Positions 51,549 to 61,926 of a DNA stretch of 64,000 bases are shown one piece after another (position 1 is the first letter of the stretch; each line of letters begins with the position of its first letter). This DNA is from Gammaproteobacteria bacterium (GTDB taxonomy: Bacteria > Pseudomonadota > Gammaproteobacteria > UBA6186 > Azoamicaceae), in the NCBI GenBank assembly GCA_013288135.1, contig JABDCL010000001.1:1-64000 (forward strand), written 5' to 3'. The notes beneath the pieces were generated by a model. That model was not told the DNA's origin, did not search any database, and was given only the letters and a program-made list of their open reading frames with translations. The position numbers were made by a program, and so were the translations under genes.

Positions 51549-52661
51549 TCAAATTAACCAATTTACGATGTGTTGACATACTCGTTCTGCTGCATTTCCA
51601 TCCCACAATTCTGGGATCCGTCCTACTTTACCACCCGTTTCAATAAACTTAGAAAATTCTGATAAAATGACTTCCTGAGAAATGCCTACTAAGGTATTTG
51701 TCCCTTCAGTGATCGTGATGGGTCTTTCGGTATTTTCTCTCAAGGTAAAACAAGGGATCCCCAATGCGGTTGTTTCTTCCTGAATTCCCCCTGAATCTGT
51801 TAAAACCAACTTCGCTTTAGCCATTAAGCCAAGCATTTTTAAATAGCTTAAAGGTTCGGTAACAAAAATCTTGGAATTGTTAAATAAATATTCAAAACTA
51901 AATTGTTTAACTCGTTCTTTAGTTCTAGGATGAAGAGGAAAAATAACAGGCAACGTTTTTGAAATTTCCACTATTGCTCCAAGTAAATCTTTTAAGATTT
52001 TAGGATCATCTACATTTGAAGCTCTATGTAATGTCAAAAGACCATAAGCATCAGAACCCGATGGGAAATTTAATGTTTTTAAGGTTTCATCAGCGGGAAC
52101 AGCTCGCTCTAAATTATATTTCAAGGTATCAATCATAACGTTACCAACAAAATGAATACGTTTAAGATCAATATTTTCTCTTTGAAGATTTTGAATGGCG
52201 CTTTTTTCAGTTGTAAAAAGAAGATCTGAAATTTGATCTGTCAGTACTCGATTAATTTCTTCAGGCATTTTTCTATCATAACTACGTAATCCTGCTTCTA
52301 CATGGATTACTGGTACTTGTTCTTTTGCTGCAACCAGGGCACAAGCTAATGTTGAATTCACATCCCCAACAACTAAAACTGCAGAAGGATTGTTATTATG
52401 TAACACAACTTCAAATTTTTTCATAATATCCGCAGTAATGACTGCATGACTCCCAGAACCTGCATCAAGATAGACATGGGGAGATGATATTCCGAGTTCA
52501 TCAAAAAAACTCTGACTCATAGAAAAATCATGGTGCTGACCGGTATGAATTAATAAAGGATTTATTTTAGAGTTCGAAGTTAAAGCTCTAAGAATTGAAG
52601 AAATTTTTGTGAAATTAGGTCTAGTGCCTGCAACACAAATTATATTAAACTTTTTCATCAT
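51549..52661 (-). CDS. wecB: UDP-N-acetylglucosamine 2-epimerase (non-hydrolysing)
   Basis: 370 residues. The family motifs GTRPNFTKISSILRAL, HVEAGLRSYDRKMPEEINR, LTLHRASNVDDP and LTDSGGIQEETTALGIPC are all present. It makes UDP-ManNAc, which the TviB/WecC-like dehydrogenase could oxidise to UDP-ManNAcA. The first ATG (52661) has AGGAG seven bases upstream. It lies 27 bases after the radical SAM gene in the same direction. Confidence 0.94.
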   Translation of the reverse strand: MMKKFNIICVAGTRPNFTKISSILRALTSNSKINPLLIHTGQHHDFSMSQSFFDELGISSPHVYLDAGSGSHAVITADIMKKFEVVLHNNNPSAVLVVGDVNSTLACALVAAKEQVPVIHVEAGLRSYDRKMPEEINRVLTDQISDLLFTTEKSAIQNLQRENIDLKRIHFVGNVMIDTLKYNLERAVPADETLKTLNFPSGSDAYGLLTLHRASNVDDPKILKDLLGAIVEISKTLPVIFPLHPRTKERVKQFSFEYLFNNSKIFVTEPLSYLKMLGLMAKAKLVLTDSGGIQEETTALGIPCFTLRENTERPITITEGTNTLVGISQEVILSEFSKFIETGGKVGRIPELWDGNAAERVCQHIVNWLI

Positions 52662-52688
52662 TAAATTTCTCCTGATTAATAATCGAAT

Positions 52689-55430
52689 TTAATCTGTCTT
52701 AAATCCTTTCGCAAAATATAATTTATTTAAAATATTTAATGAATTAAAAACTATCGGACTTATGATCCGAGTAACCATACCATTAAGCCAACTATTGGAT
52801 AAAGGAAGAAAAATATCCATAATTTCTTTGTGCGCAAGTGATGGAGTTAATTTTGGATCAAAAAATGGTCCCTGGTATTTATAAGCTAAAGGACATCGTT
52901 GACAAGGGGGTAAATGTAATTCTGGGTTAGCATGATTAACGGTACGCCTAAATTCGCGCATACGTTCCCCATTCCATACTTCCTGAAAACTATTGGTCAA
53001 CATATTACCCAATGCAAAACGTTCTTGGCTCGGTCCAGTTGCAATACAACATACATCTACCCTACCATCCACTGAAAAATTATTTAAATCAGTCCAAGGC
53101 TTTTGACAAAAATACTTGATTTTATTTCTATTTTTTTGTTTATGCTCAATGGTTTTTGGTTCTTCTATTATTTTTTCAGTTAATTCTTGGTTAGCAACAT
53201 TCATTTCTTGCGCAGATGGCCTCATTTCTTCCACAAAGGGTTCAATAACATTTATTTGTATTTTGTTGAGTTCATTAACCTCTACATTATCTCCATCAAT
53301 AATAGTTCCCCAATCAATTTCTACTTCAAGAGGTGTTTGTGACGCCGAAAAGACTATTTGAACATGACGGTTTTCTTCTGTATTGAAGTTAATAATGGTT
53401 TCATGCTTTCCTTTTTCAAAATACGCTTGTGTAATAAATTTAGAAAAAGTTTCATTTAAAATACCTATTACTAAAATACCCTTCTTCACAGTAAGACATA
53501 AAGGAAATTCAATGGCTTGTTGTGTCATACAGGGGATAGTGTAGGACTTTACCAAATAGGGACCAGAGTTTCCTTCATAAACAACCTGTTGCCGAGATCC
53601 AATCCACTTTTGACTGACCCCATGAGATTCAATAGACCAACGTTTTGGATTTGGAATTTGAAATACCCTGTTAACAATGGTTAATGGGGTACGAACTCTT
53701 TCAAAATCTATATTCAAGTTGAAGGGCTGGCCTTCAGACTCAAATACAAACTGTACCGCTTCCAACAAATCAGTTTGTATAGTCAATGACAACTCTGTCC
53801 AGCTATTGTTATTATTTCGAATCATATTTTCATTAATTATTTCATTATTATGCATATCTCTAATAGAAAATTTTATAGGATTACCTTGCAGTTGATAGCA
53901 TAACTTAAATAATAATGACTTATTTTGTGGAACTGAAATAAAATCACTCTTCCAAAATTCTCCTTGTTGATCAAATTGATTGCAAGTTAATGAAACAGTA
54001 TTAAGATGCCACCGAACCATTAAACAATCATTTACAATATTCCAATACTGCCGTCTGGGTGGAAGCAAACGATCTTCAAAGCCTCGTGGGAAAATAAAAT
54101 CATCACTCCGAACAGACTTATAAGAACGAAATGAAGCCGGATCGAAGCTGATACTACTACGAACTATTGATTCACCAAATAGAGTACGTCTTTGAACATC
54201 AGAAATATATTCGTTGACACATTCCACCATGTCGTTAATATCACTTTCAAAAGGAACTATGGTACGAAAATCTTCTACTACCCCTAAATCCCCGCCTAAT
54301 TCAGACAGAGGTCTAATCATAATAACATCTACTTTTAATTCATATTCTGCAAAAGCTAAAAATGTTTGCACTTCATGTATATTATCTCTCGTTACAACAA
54401 ATGAAACATAAATTGTGGGCCAGCCGTTTTCTCCCCGTAAATTAACCAGTCGTTTTATAGCTGACACAATGGAATCAAATTCTTTAAGTTTCATCACTGC
54501 TTTATGTGTTTCTGCTGTCGCTGCATTTAATGAAAAATTTATCGAAGGAACAGGATGAGCCACCAATAACTCAATATAGTCTTTTGTAAGACGAGATCCA
54601 TTTGTAATTAAATAGGTAGGAGATCCCTGTTCCGTTAATGTTTTTACTAGTTTTGGAAATTCTCGATATAAAGTAGGCTCACCATTTCCTTCTAAGCCAT
54701 ACATACGAATGGTTTTCCCAATAGGGGCTAAAAATTGCCAAACTTTATCAAATGGCATTTGTTTTTTTATAATACCCGTGCGATTGATTGTCACTGAACA
54801 AAAACTGCACGATGCGTTACACTGTCCTGTTGGGCACAACGAACTATATTGTGGCAAGCTTAGTAACTCTTCTTTCCCTTTGCGCATTTCATAAGCTGCG
54901 ACAAGCGTATTGAAGAATTTAGAATGTTTACAGGCATTATGGACTAATCGTTGTCTCCAATTCCAATGTGATAATTCTGTATTTACCTCATACGAAGAAT
55001 TTTCTGAAGATTGGTTTTCATAGAGTGTTACCTTAAAATTAGAAATCAGGTCAGATAATGATGTTAATGGATCTTGGGAAAAGTACTTCATTGCACAAAG
55101 CTTGATTTCACAACTACGCGAAACACGTAGTGGAATAATAATACGTATTTGCCCCTTACCACTCACACTTCGAGGATTTTCCAAAATTTCAAGCCATTTT
55201 ATACGCTTATTGACAAACCCAATTTTAAGCCCTCCTTGATCTTTTAATGAAAGGCTTATCTCAAAAACATATAGGGTTGAACCTTTAATTCTAAAAGAGG
55301 GAGATACGAATAATTGTAAGGGTTGCTCGTTTTTTCTCTCCCATTGTATATAACTCCATTTCTCTAAAGAAGGAATAATATCTAAACACTTACCAAGAAA
55401 ACAATCACCATATTTTTTTTGATCAGTCAT
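52689..55430 (-). CDS. Radical SAM/SPASM protein with extra beta domains
   Basis: 913 residues. After about 190 residues of beta-rich sequence comes the radical SAM core: the [4Fe-4S] motif C-x3-C-x2-C in GQCNASCSFCSVTI, then RMYGLEGNGEPTLYREFPKL and FSLNAATAETHKAVMK. A second beta-rich region of about 250 residues follows (VSLTCNQFDQQGEFWKSDF and similar). The C-terminal SPASM domain carries further Cys (KPWTDLNNFSVDGRVDVCCI, LPPCQRCPLAYK). Auxiliary clusters of this type occur in enzymes that modify peptides or sugars. The beta regions resemble carbohydrate-binding sandwiches. Its place beside wecB suggests modification of a surface glycan, which is inference; the layout is unusual. Confidence 0.85.
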   Translation of the reverse strand: MTDQKKYGDCFLGKCLDIIPSLEKWSYIQWERKNEQPLQLFVSPSFRIKGSTLYVFEISLSLKDQGGLKIGFVNKRIKWLEILENPRSVSGKGQIRIIIPLRVSRSCEIKLCAMKYFSQDPLTSLSDLISNFKVTLYENQSSENSSYEVNTELSHWNWRQRLVHNACKHSKFFNTLVAAYEMRKGKEELLSLPQYSSLCPTGQCNASCSFCSVTINRTGIIKKQMPFDKVWQFLAPIGKTIRMYGLEGNGEPTLYREFPKLVKTLTEQGSPTYLITNGSRLTKDYIELLVAHPVPSINFSLNAATAETHKAVMKLKEFDSIVSAIKRLVNLRGENGWPTIYVSFVVTRDNIHEVQTFLAFAEYELKVDVIMIRPLSELGGDLGVVEDFRTIVPFESDINDMVECVNEYISDVQRRTLFGESIVRSSISFDPASFRSYKSVRSDDFIFPRGFEDRLLPPRRQYWNIVNDCLMVRWHLNTVSLTCNQFDQQGEFWKSDFISVPQNKSLLFKLCYQLQGNPIKFSIRDMHNNEIINENMIRNNNNSWTELSLTIQTDLLEAVQFVFESEGQPFNLNIDFERVRTPLTIVNRVFQIPNPKRWSIESHGVSQKWIGSRQQVVYEGNSGPYLVKSYTIPCMTQQAIEFPLCLTVKKGILVIGILNETFSKFITQAYFEKGKHETIINFNTEENRHVQIVFSASQTPLEVEIDWGTIIDGDNVEVNELNKIQINVIEPFVEEMRPSAQEMNVANQELTEKIIEEPKTIEHKQKNRNKIKYFCQKPWTDLNNFSVDGRVDVCCIATGPSQERFALGNMLTNSFQEVWNGERMREFRRTVNHANPELHLPPCQRCPLAYKYQGPFFDPKLTPSLAHKEIMDIFLPLSNSWLNGMVTRIISPIVFNSLNILNKLYFAKGFKTD

Positions 55431-55694
55431 TGATTATTTCCAATTTAATTTTGCAAATTTACCTGGTATTAAATTATCAACGTATGAATTAACTTCAATA
55501 CAGTAAAGATGGCATAATACCATAACTTACATACATAATGGTAAAAAATCTCCCCTAAACCATGTATATTTAGAAACCATCATAAGAAATCTATATGACT
55601 TATTTTGGTGCGATCTAATTTGACAGACTCAACTATTTTATATAGTATCTTCCAAAATTGTTATGATTAAACCGATTATTGGAACAAATATCTT

Positions 55695-57779
55695 ATGGCT
55701 TCAGTTTTGTATCATTTTTCTCGGGACTTTAAGACAATAACATCATTAAAAACAGCTCACCAAAATAAGTTGCAATTAGATTTTCTTGTTCTTTGTTTGT
55801 TATTTATCATCGGATTGAACTTTGCTTTTTCTACAATAACAAACTACCGAAATTTAGGAAATCAACCTGCTTTTTATCAACTGGTTTTTGAGCCTGCGGT
55901 AAACTTTGCCTGTGGCAAAGGCTTTGCGATTTATAATACTCCTAATGAATCTTTATATCAATTCCTTCATTTAGAAACCAATCATTTCGATTGCAAGAAA
56001 CTTCCTCAATACCCAGCAGAAGTCTCTCAATTTGTACAAAAGTCATGGTTTTATCTACTGGGTTCAGTGGGTTTAATCTGGAAATTAACAGGTGTTTCTT
56101 GGACAAGTGTGGATGGATTTGTTGCTGTGTTATTCGCTATTACAATAACATTATGTTATGGGATCTTTAGATTAGGAATGGGTCCAGTACTGGCTACTCC
56201 TCTAACACTTTTAATTTGTGCATCGCCTCTTAATAATTCTTTTTTACCGTTTTTACGAGATTATGGCAAAGTTCCTTTTATTTTAGCAATATTTTTTATT
56301 TTAGGATTACTTGTAAAAATTCCAATAAAAAAATACGGGTTACTAATTCTGGCAAGTCTATGTGGTGTTCTTATAGGAATAGGCTATGGTTTTCGACCTG
56401 ATTTATTAATTACAATTCCCCCTGTTATTCTAACAATTTTATTTCTAATCCCTGGCGGAACTTTTGCAAACCTACCCTGGAAAATTTTAGCCAGTATAAT
56501 TATGTTATTAACTTTTTATATTGTTGCGTTACCAATTCTCTCATCTAACCTTCATATGGGAAGTGGTACCTTTCATTTCCCTTTACTAGGCCTTATGAAA
56601 TCCTTTGATTTAAACCTTGGAATTATACCCTCTATTTATGAATTTGGTCATCAATATAATGACGCTCTAGTTGACACTATGGTGAATAGTTATGGTTTTC
56701 AATATCTACATCTTAATTCAATTGGCTACTGTACTAAAAACTACGATATAGCATCAGGTTCTTTGTACATGCAAATAATAAAATCTTTTCCTGCTGATAT
56801 GTTAACTCGAGGGTATGCTTCGGCAACTCAGATCTTAAATCTGGGTTTTAAATCACAACCAATGGCAATACTTCTTCCTGATGACTTTCTTGTTTTAATG
56901 TACCAAAAAAGTCGCCCCATCTTAGGTATGCTCAAAGGTTGTGGTATACTGTTTGCATTTATTGTGCCTTTTTTAACAACATTATTTCAATTACGTATAG
57001 GTATTTTTCTAATTCTCTTTTTATCTTATTTTACTTTTTATCCCGCTATACAATTTGATCCAAGACACTTTTTGCATCTCGAATTCATTTCATTATGGAT
57101 GATTGGTTATCTAATTTATCACAGCTTTAAATTAACTTATTCCTGCTATAACAAAAATTTCTCTGAAACAAAAATATTTACATCACGGGATGTGTTTTTA
57201 AAAAAACTAAAAGCTACAGGAATGGTTAGCCTTGTTTTTCTTGGCGTTGGTTTTATGGTAATCATGCTAGCCCAAACCATTCAAAGAAAAAACATAAAAA
57301 AACTCATCAATACCTATGAAACTGCAGAAAAACAAGTTATAGTAAAATCAATAACCGAAGAAAGTAATGAATCCACTTTAATAACTTTTGATTCTTCGCC
57401 AAATATAACGCAAATCAATATTCCAAGATCAGAAATGTTATTAATTGAGGTTTTGGGTGATTACTGTCCACATAAGGAAATTAATTTCACACTTGAGTAT
57501 AGTTTTGATCCAAAATACCCTGCACATAATCTTGCTAATAAAATCACTATAACTACGCCCCCTTTTGGAGAAAAAGCTTTTGTGTATATACCAGCTTATC
57601 AATCTCAGCATTTTAAACCAAAAGGGATTAGCACTCCAACAACACAGACTACTTGTATAAAAAATATCTATACAGTAAAAAATTTGGAACATTATCCTTT
57701 ATGGTTAACTTTGAAATTACCTTACAATTATAAAACAAATCAAAAATTTCGCACAAATTTAAGACAATCAACTAAATGA
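55695..57779 (+). CDS. Large polytopic membrane protein, possibly GT-C type
   Basis: 694 residues with about ten membrane segments between 28 and 515, a long extracytoplasmic loop after TM1 (about 50-115) and a soluble C-terminal domain of about 160 residues. The topology is reminiscent of GT-C glycosyltransferases or O-antigen ligase-like proteins, but I see no clear motif of either. Its position between the radical SAM gene and the amino-sugar operon supports a role in glycan assembly. It starts 264 bp from the divergent radical SAM gene, a gap with no other feature. No gene name can be given. Confidence 0.75.
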   Translation: MASVLYHFSRDFKTITSLKTAHQNKLQLDFLVLCLLFIIGLNFAFSTITNYRNLGNQPAFYQLVFEPAVNFACGKGFAIYNTPNESLYQFLHLETNHFDCKKLPQYPAEVSQFVQKSWFYLLGSVGLIWKLTGVSWTSVDGFVAVLFAITITLCYGIFRLGMGPVLATPLTLLICASPLNNSFLPFLRDYGKVPFILAIFFILGLLVKIPIKKYGLLILASLCGVLIGIGYGFRPDLLITIPPVILTILFLIPGGTFANLPWKILASIIMLLTFYIVALPILSSNLHMGSGTFHFPLLGLMKSFDLNLGIIPSIYEFGHQYNDALVDTMVNSYGFQYLHLNSIGYCTKNYDIASGSLYMQIIKSFPADMLTRGYASATQILNLGFKSQPMAILLPDDFLVLMYQKSRPILGMLKGCGILFAFIVPFLTTLFQLRIGIFLILFLSYFTFYPAIQFDPRHFLHLEFISLWMIGYLIYHSFKLTYSCYNKNFSETKIFTSRDVFLKKLKATGMVSLVFLGVGFMVIMLAQTIQRKNIKKLINTYETAEKQVIVKSITEESNESTLITFDSSPNITQINIPRSEMLLIEVLGDYCPHKEINFTLEYSFDPKYPAHNLANKITITTPPFGEKAFVYIPAYQSQHFKPKGISTPTTQTTCIKNIYTVKNLEHYPLWLTLKLPYNYKTNQKFRTNLRQSTK

Positions 57780-57804
57780 GAAGTTCAAAGTATGGAGAAA
57801 ATAT

Positions 57805-58947
57805 ATGGTTATGACCCCCTTCGATAAGCCAATTTATACTACCAAACCACTACTTCCTCCTTTAGAATCTTTAATACCAAGGCTTCAAGACATTTGGTCT
57901 TGTTGTTGGTTAACGAATGATGGGCCACAGTCTCAAATTCTTGAGAAACGTCTTGCAGAATATCTTGGCACCCCACATGCTTATTTATTCAATAATGGCA
58001 CAGTGGCATTAACAATTGCTTTAAAAGCATTAGATTTGAAGGGAGAAGTTATTACCACTCCTTTTACATTTGCAGCAACCCCCCATTCCCTCAGCTGGAA
58101 TAATATTACACCGGTATTTGTTGATATCGATCCAATTTCAATGACCTTAGATCCCGCTTGCATTGAAGCTGCCATTACACCTCAAACAACAGGCATTTTA
58201 GGGGTACACGTTTATGGGATCCCGTGTCATGTTGAAGCTATAGAAAAAATCGCCTCTCATCATGGTTTAAAAGTTATCTATGATGCTGCTCATGCCTTTG
58301 GTACTTGTATTAACAACACACCTATCAGTCAATATGGTGACATTTCTATGTTTAGTCTACATGCAACCAAATTATTCCATACCGCTGAGGGGGGGGTGTT
58401 AACTTTTCATGATGAAAATCTCAAAAAACACATTTATTCACTTAGAAACTTTGGCTTAATGGGTGATGAAATATCATCAATTGGTACAAATGGAAAACTG
58501 AATGAGCTACAAGCTGCACTTGGTTTATCTGTATTTGAATGTATAAATGTTGAACGCGAAAAACGAAAACAAATTAAATCCTATTATTATGAATATTTGA
58601 ATGATATTGAGGGCTTACATTTCATCCGTGAACCTCAAAATGTTGAAAGTAGTTACCAATATTTTCCTATTCGAATTGATGCAAAACATTTTGGTTGTAC
58701 TCGAGATGAATTATGCGAAAAATTGAAACAATATAATATTATTGCACGACGTTATTTTTATCCTCTTTGTAGCAGCTCTTTTCATTATTCTCATTTGGCT
58801 TCAGCTTCTTCTACCAATCTTCCTATAGCTCATCAAATGGTTAAAGAAGTCATGTGCTTACCTTTTTATGGGGATCTTAATCTTAACACTATAGAACAAA
58901 TTTGTAATATTATAATAGACCTACACATTAATTCTTTAAGGAGATAA
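57805..58947 (+). CDS. DegT/DnrJ/EryC1/StrS sugar aminotransferase
   Basis: 380 residues. PLP-binding features are NNGTVALTIALKAL, the Asp in IYDAAHAFG and the Schiff-base Lys in FSLHATKLFHTAEGG. Such enzymes transfer an amino group from glutamate to a keto sugar. With rmlB and rmlA directly after it, the likely substrate is dTDP-4-keto-6-deoxyglucose, giving a 4-amino product as in VioA. GGAG lies seven bases before the ATG. It ends one base before rmlB, so the two are coupled. Confidence 0.92.
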   Translation: MVMTPFDKPIYTTKPLLPPLESLIPRLQDIWSCCWLTNDGPQSQILEKRLAEYLGTPHAYLFNNGTVALTIALKALDLKGEVITTPFTFAATPHSLSWNNITPVFVDIDPISMTLDPACIEAAITPQTTGILGVHVYGIPCHVEAIEKIASHHGLKVIYDAAHAFGTCINNTPISQYGDISMFSLHATKLFHTAEGGVLTFHDENLKKHIYSLRNFGLMGDEISSIGTNGKLNELQAALGLSVFECINVEREKRKQIKSYYYEYLNDIEGLHFIREPQNVESSYQYFPIRIDAKHFGCTRDELCEKLKQYNIIARRYFYPLCSSSFHYSHLASASSTNLPIAHQMVKEVMCLPFYGDLNLNTIEQICNIIIDLHINSLRR

Positions 58948-58948
58948 T

Positions 58949-60007
58949 TTGAAAACATTACTCGTTACTGGCGGGGCTGGATTTATAGGCTCTCAATTTG
59001 TCCGACAAAGGCTTGCTCAGGGTGATCGCATTATCAATGTTGACTTACTTACTTATGCAAGCAATTTATCTGCCTTACATGAATTTGAAAACTATAACTC
59101 CCATATATTTGTAAAAGGAAACATAGGTGATTGCGAATTAATTGAACAACTGTTATTTGAATATCTACCAGAAACAATTGTTCACTTTGCGGCAGAATCC
59201 CATGTTGATCGTTCAATTGATAATTCTACTGATTTCATCACTACTAATATCGTAGGTACACATCAATTATTAGTGACCTCAAATAAATATTGGCAAAACT
59301 TAAGTACTGAACTTAAAAAAAATTTCCGCTTTATTCATATTTCAACAGATGAGGTATTTGGTTCTCTTGGTTCCACTGGCACATTTTGTGAAACTACTAG
59401 CTATGATCCCCACTCTCCTTATTCAGCTTCAAAAGCAGCATCCGATCATCTTGTGAGAAGTTGGTATCATACATTTGCTCTTCCTACTATTATTACTAAT
59501 TGTACAAATAACTATGGTCCCTATCAATTTCCAGAAAAACTCATTCCTATGTTAATTTCGGCTGCGCTTAATAATCAACCTTTACCAATTTATGGGGAAG
59601 GCACCAATATTCGTGACTGGCTTTATGTGGATGATCATTGTTCAGCCATTGATAAAGTAATTTCCGAGGGTATACCAGGAGAAACCTACTGTATCGGAGG
59701 TAAATCAGAAAGAAGCAACTTAGAGGTTGCTCTTGCAATTTGTAACAGTCTAGATTCCCTAGCTCCAAGAGAAGATGGAAAACCACATAAAAATGCAATA
59801 AAATTTGTCCCTGACAGACCAGGTCATGATTTTCGATATGCCATGGATATTACTAAAATTCAAACGAAATTAGGGTGGGAACCTATCATTAAGTTTGAAG
59901 ATGGATTACATAATACTGTTCGTTGGTATATTCATAATCAATCATGGTGGAAAGAACTCCGTAAAAAAGTGTATGATGGAAAACGTCTTGGCATAAGTTT
60001 GGTATAA
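58949..60007 (+). CDS. rmlB: dTDP-glucose 4,6-dehydratase
   Basis: 352 residues starting with TTG at 58949, which AAGGAG precedes by six bases. It has the NAD domain LVTGGAGFIGSQFVRQ, the active-site Asp-Glu in STDEVFGSLG, the catalytic PYSASKAASDHLV, and NNYGPYQFPEKLIP. It converts dTDP-glucose to dTDP-4-keto-6-deoxyglucose. rmlC and rmlD, needed for rhamnose, are absent from the window, so the keto sugar is probably passed to the aminotransferase upstream. Confidence 0.96.
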   Translation: MKTLLVTGGAGFIGSQFVRQRLAQGDRIINVDLLTYASNLSALHEFENYNSHIFVKGNIGDCELIEQLLFEYLPETIVHFAAESHVDRSIDNSTDFITTNIVGTHQLLVTSNKYWQNLSTELKKNFRFIHISTDEVFGSLGSTGTFCETTSYDPHSPYSASKAASDHLVRSWYHTFALPTIITNCTNNYGPYQFPEKLIPMLISAALNNQPLPIYGEGTNIRDWLYVDDHCSAIDKVISEGIPGETYCIGGKSERSNLEVALAICNSLDSLAPREDGKPHKNAIKFVPDRPGHDFRYAMDITKIQTKLGWEPIIKFEDGLHNTVRWYIHNQSWWKELRKKVYDGKRLGISLV

Positions 60008-60011
60008 AAGT

Positions 60012-60884
60012 ATGACACGAAAAGGTATTATTCTCGCAGGTGGTTCAGGAACTCGGCTATATCCGGCTACAGCTGTTGTTAGTAAACAATTATTACCTGT
60101 TTATGACAAACCCATGATTTATTACCCTCTTTCCTGTTTGATGATAGCAGGCATCCGTGAGATATTAATTATCTCTGCTCCTGATCAACTCCCAGCATAT
60201 AAACACCTTTTGGGTGATGGAAATCGACTGGGAATGTCTATTTCTTACGCACCACAGCCAAAACCCAGTGGTATAGCGGAAGCATTAATAATAGCAGAAA
60301 GCTTTCTCAATCATAGTCCTTCAACACTTATTTTAGGTGATAATTTATTTTTTGGTCAGGGTTTAAGTGAAATATTAATAACAGCAACACATGAAACAAG
60401 AAAGGGAGCAACTTTATTTGCATCACGAGTTCGTGATCCTGAGCGATTTGGCGTGATTACTTACAATAATGGAAAAATACTCACTCTAGAAGAGAAACCC
60501 AAAAAACCCAAATCTAATTTTGCAGCAACAGGTCTTTATTACTATGATTCTACTGCACCAGAACGAGCTCGTTCCCTTAAACCTTCAGAACGAGGTGAAT
60601 TAGAAATTACAGATCTTAATAAACTATATTTAAAAGATGACGAACTATATGTTAATTTACTTGGACGAGGTATTGCCTGGTTGGATACGGGAACGCCAAG
60701 TGCTTTACTCCAAGCAGCTATGTTTATTGAAGTCTTAAGTGAGCGCCAATCTCTTAATGTTGCTTGCGTTGAAGAAATTGCTTGGCGCAATAAATGGATA
60801 ACAAATAATGATCTTCAAACTTTAATTAATAAAATGGGAAATGGCGACTATAGCAAATATTTATCCCACTTAATTGAGAGTTAA
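60012..60884 (+). CDS. rmlA: Glucose-1-phosphate thymidylyltransferase
   Basis: 290 residues with the nucleotidyltransferase signature GIILAGGSGTRLYPAT, the SKQLLPVYDKPMIYYPLS block and GDNLFFGQGLSEIL. It forms dTDP-glucose from dTTP and glucose-1-phosphate, the first step for the dTDP sugars of this locus. It starts four bases after rmlB. Allosteric-site details cannot be judged. Confidence 0.96.
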   Translation: MTRKGIILAGGSGTRLYPATAVVSKQLLPVYDKPMIYYPLSCLMIAGIREILIISAPDQLPAYKHLLGDGNRLGMSISYAPQPKPSGIAEALIIAESFLNHSPSTLILGDNLFFGQGLSEILITATHETRKGATLFASRVRDPERFGVITYNNGKILTLEEKPKKPKSNFAATGLYYYDSTAPERARSLKPSERGELEITDLNKLYLKDDELYVNLLGRGIAWLDTGTPSALLQAAMFIEVLSERQSLNVACVEEIAWRNKWITNNDLQTLINKMGNGDYSKYLSHLIES

Positions 60885-60888
60885 TTTT

Positions 60889-61926
60889 TTGAAATACAAA
60901 ACAAATTCATCAAAGCTGATTGGTGGTTTTTTTGAACTAGAAATACCATCAACAATAGGAAAAAATAGTATTCTTGACCTTTGGAATGTTAAGGAAGATA
61001 ATGCTTATACTTTTCAAAACGCTCGCAGCGCTCTACATTACCTTCTGGGTATTTTAAAATCAAAACGTCTTTTTGTACCTGCTTATATCTGCCGTGAAAT
61101 TGCAAACTTAGAGTGTGCAAATACTAATATCATCTTCTATTCACTTAATTCTAATCTATCTCCTAATGTTGAATTTCTTGACGCTAACCTTAAATCTAAT
61201 GATATAGTATTAGGTATTGATTATTTCGGACGAGAACCTGATTTACAATTCCGAAATTATGTAGCAAATCGAAAGGATATAATATGGATTGAAGATCGTG
61301 CTCATGCACTCTCGCCCGCAACACATCCTTGGGGAGATTGGATTTTATATAGTCCACGCAAATTACTTGGTGTACCCGATGGTGGGATTTTAGTTAAAAA
61401 AAATGGAGTCATTGAGCCTCCTATGTATGAATCTCTTCATTCATTTGATTTTATAAAACCTGCTCTTGCACGTTTTGAAGATCAAAAACAACAATATAAC
61501 GAACAATGGTATCAGTTGTATCTAAAATGTGAACATTCCATGAAAATTACAACAAAAAAAATGAGCCATTTTTCTTTTTCGATTTTAGATAAACTAGATC
61601 CATTTCCTATTATTAAAAAACGACAAGATAATTATAAAATTCTACACTCGGCATTCAAAGATATTGCTCTCTTATCTGATGAACCTAATACTTTTGCCCC
61701 ATTTGGATTTCCTGTACGAATTGAAAATTGTAATACAATCTGGCCTAAACTATGTAAGCAAGGAATTTTTGCTGCAAGACATTGGCTTAATCTCCCGAGC
61801 GATCCTTTCCACTTTGTAGATGAACATAAACTGAGTGAAAATTCTATGACTTTACCTTGTGATCATCGCTACGATTCAAAAGATATGGACCACATTATCA
61901 ATACTTTGATTCCAATACTAAAATGA
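60889..61926 (+). CDS. PLP aminotransferase-fold protein (DegT-like), probable sugar pathway
   Basis: 345 residues from the TTG at 60889, which has GAGAG eight bases upstream; an in-frame TTG at 60874 inside rmlA is possible. Aminotransferase-fold features are the N-terminal NARSALHYLLGIL, the Asp-containing WIEDRAHALSPAT, and YSPRKLLGVPDGGILV with the candidate Schiff-base Lys. It is diverged from the main DegT group and lacks some of its motifs. It may transfer to a different carbon of the dTDP sugar or have lost activity. It overlaps the next gene by four bases (ATGA). Confidence 0.7.
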   Translation: MKYKTNSSKLIGGFFELEIPSTIGKNSILDLWNVKEDNAYTFQNARSALHYLLGILKSKRLFVPAYICREIANLECANTNIIFYSLNSNLSPNVEFLDANLKSNDIVLGIDYFGREPDLQFRNYVANRKDIIWIEDRAHALSPATHPWGDWILYSPRKLLGVPDGGILVKKNGVIEPPMYESLHSFDFIKPALARFEDQKQQYNEQWYQLYLKCEHSMKITTKKMSHFSFSILDKLDPFPIIKKRQDNYKILHSAFKDIALLSDEPNTFAPFGFPVRIENCNTIWPKLCKQGIFAARHWLNLPSDPFHFVDEHKLSENSMTLPCDHRYDSKDMDHIINTLIPILK

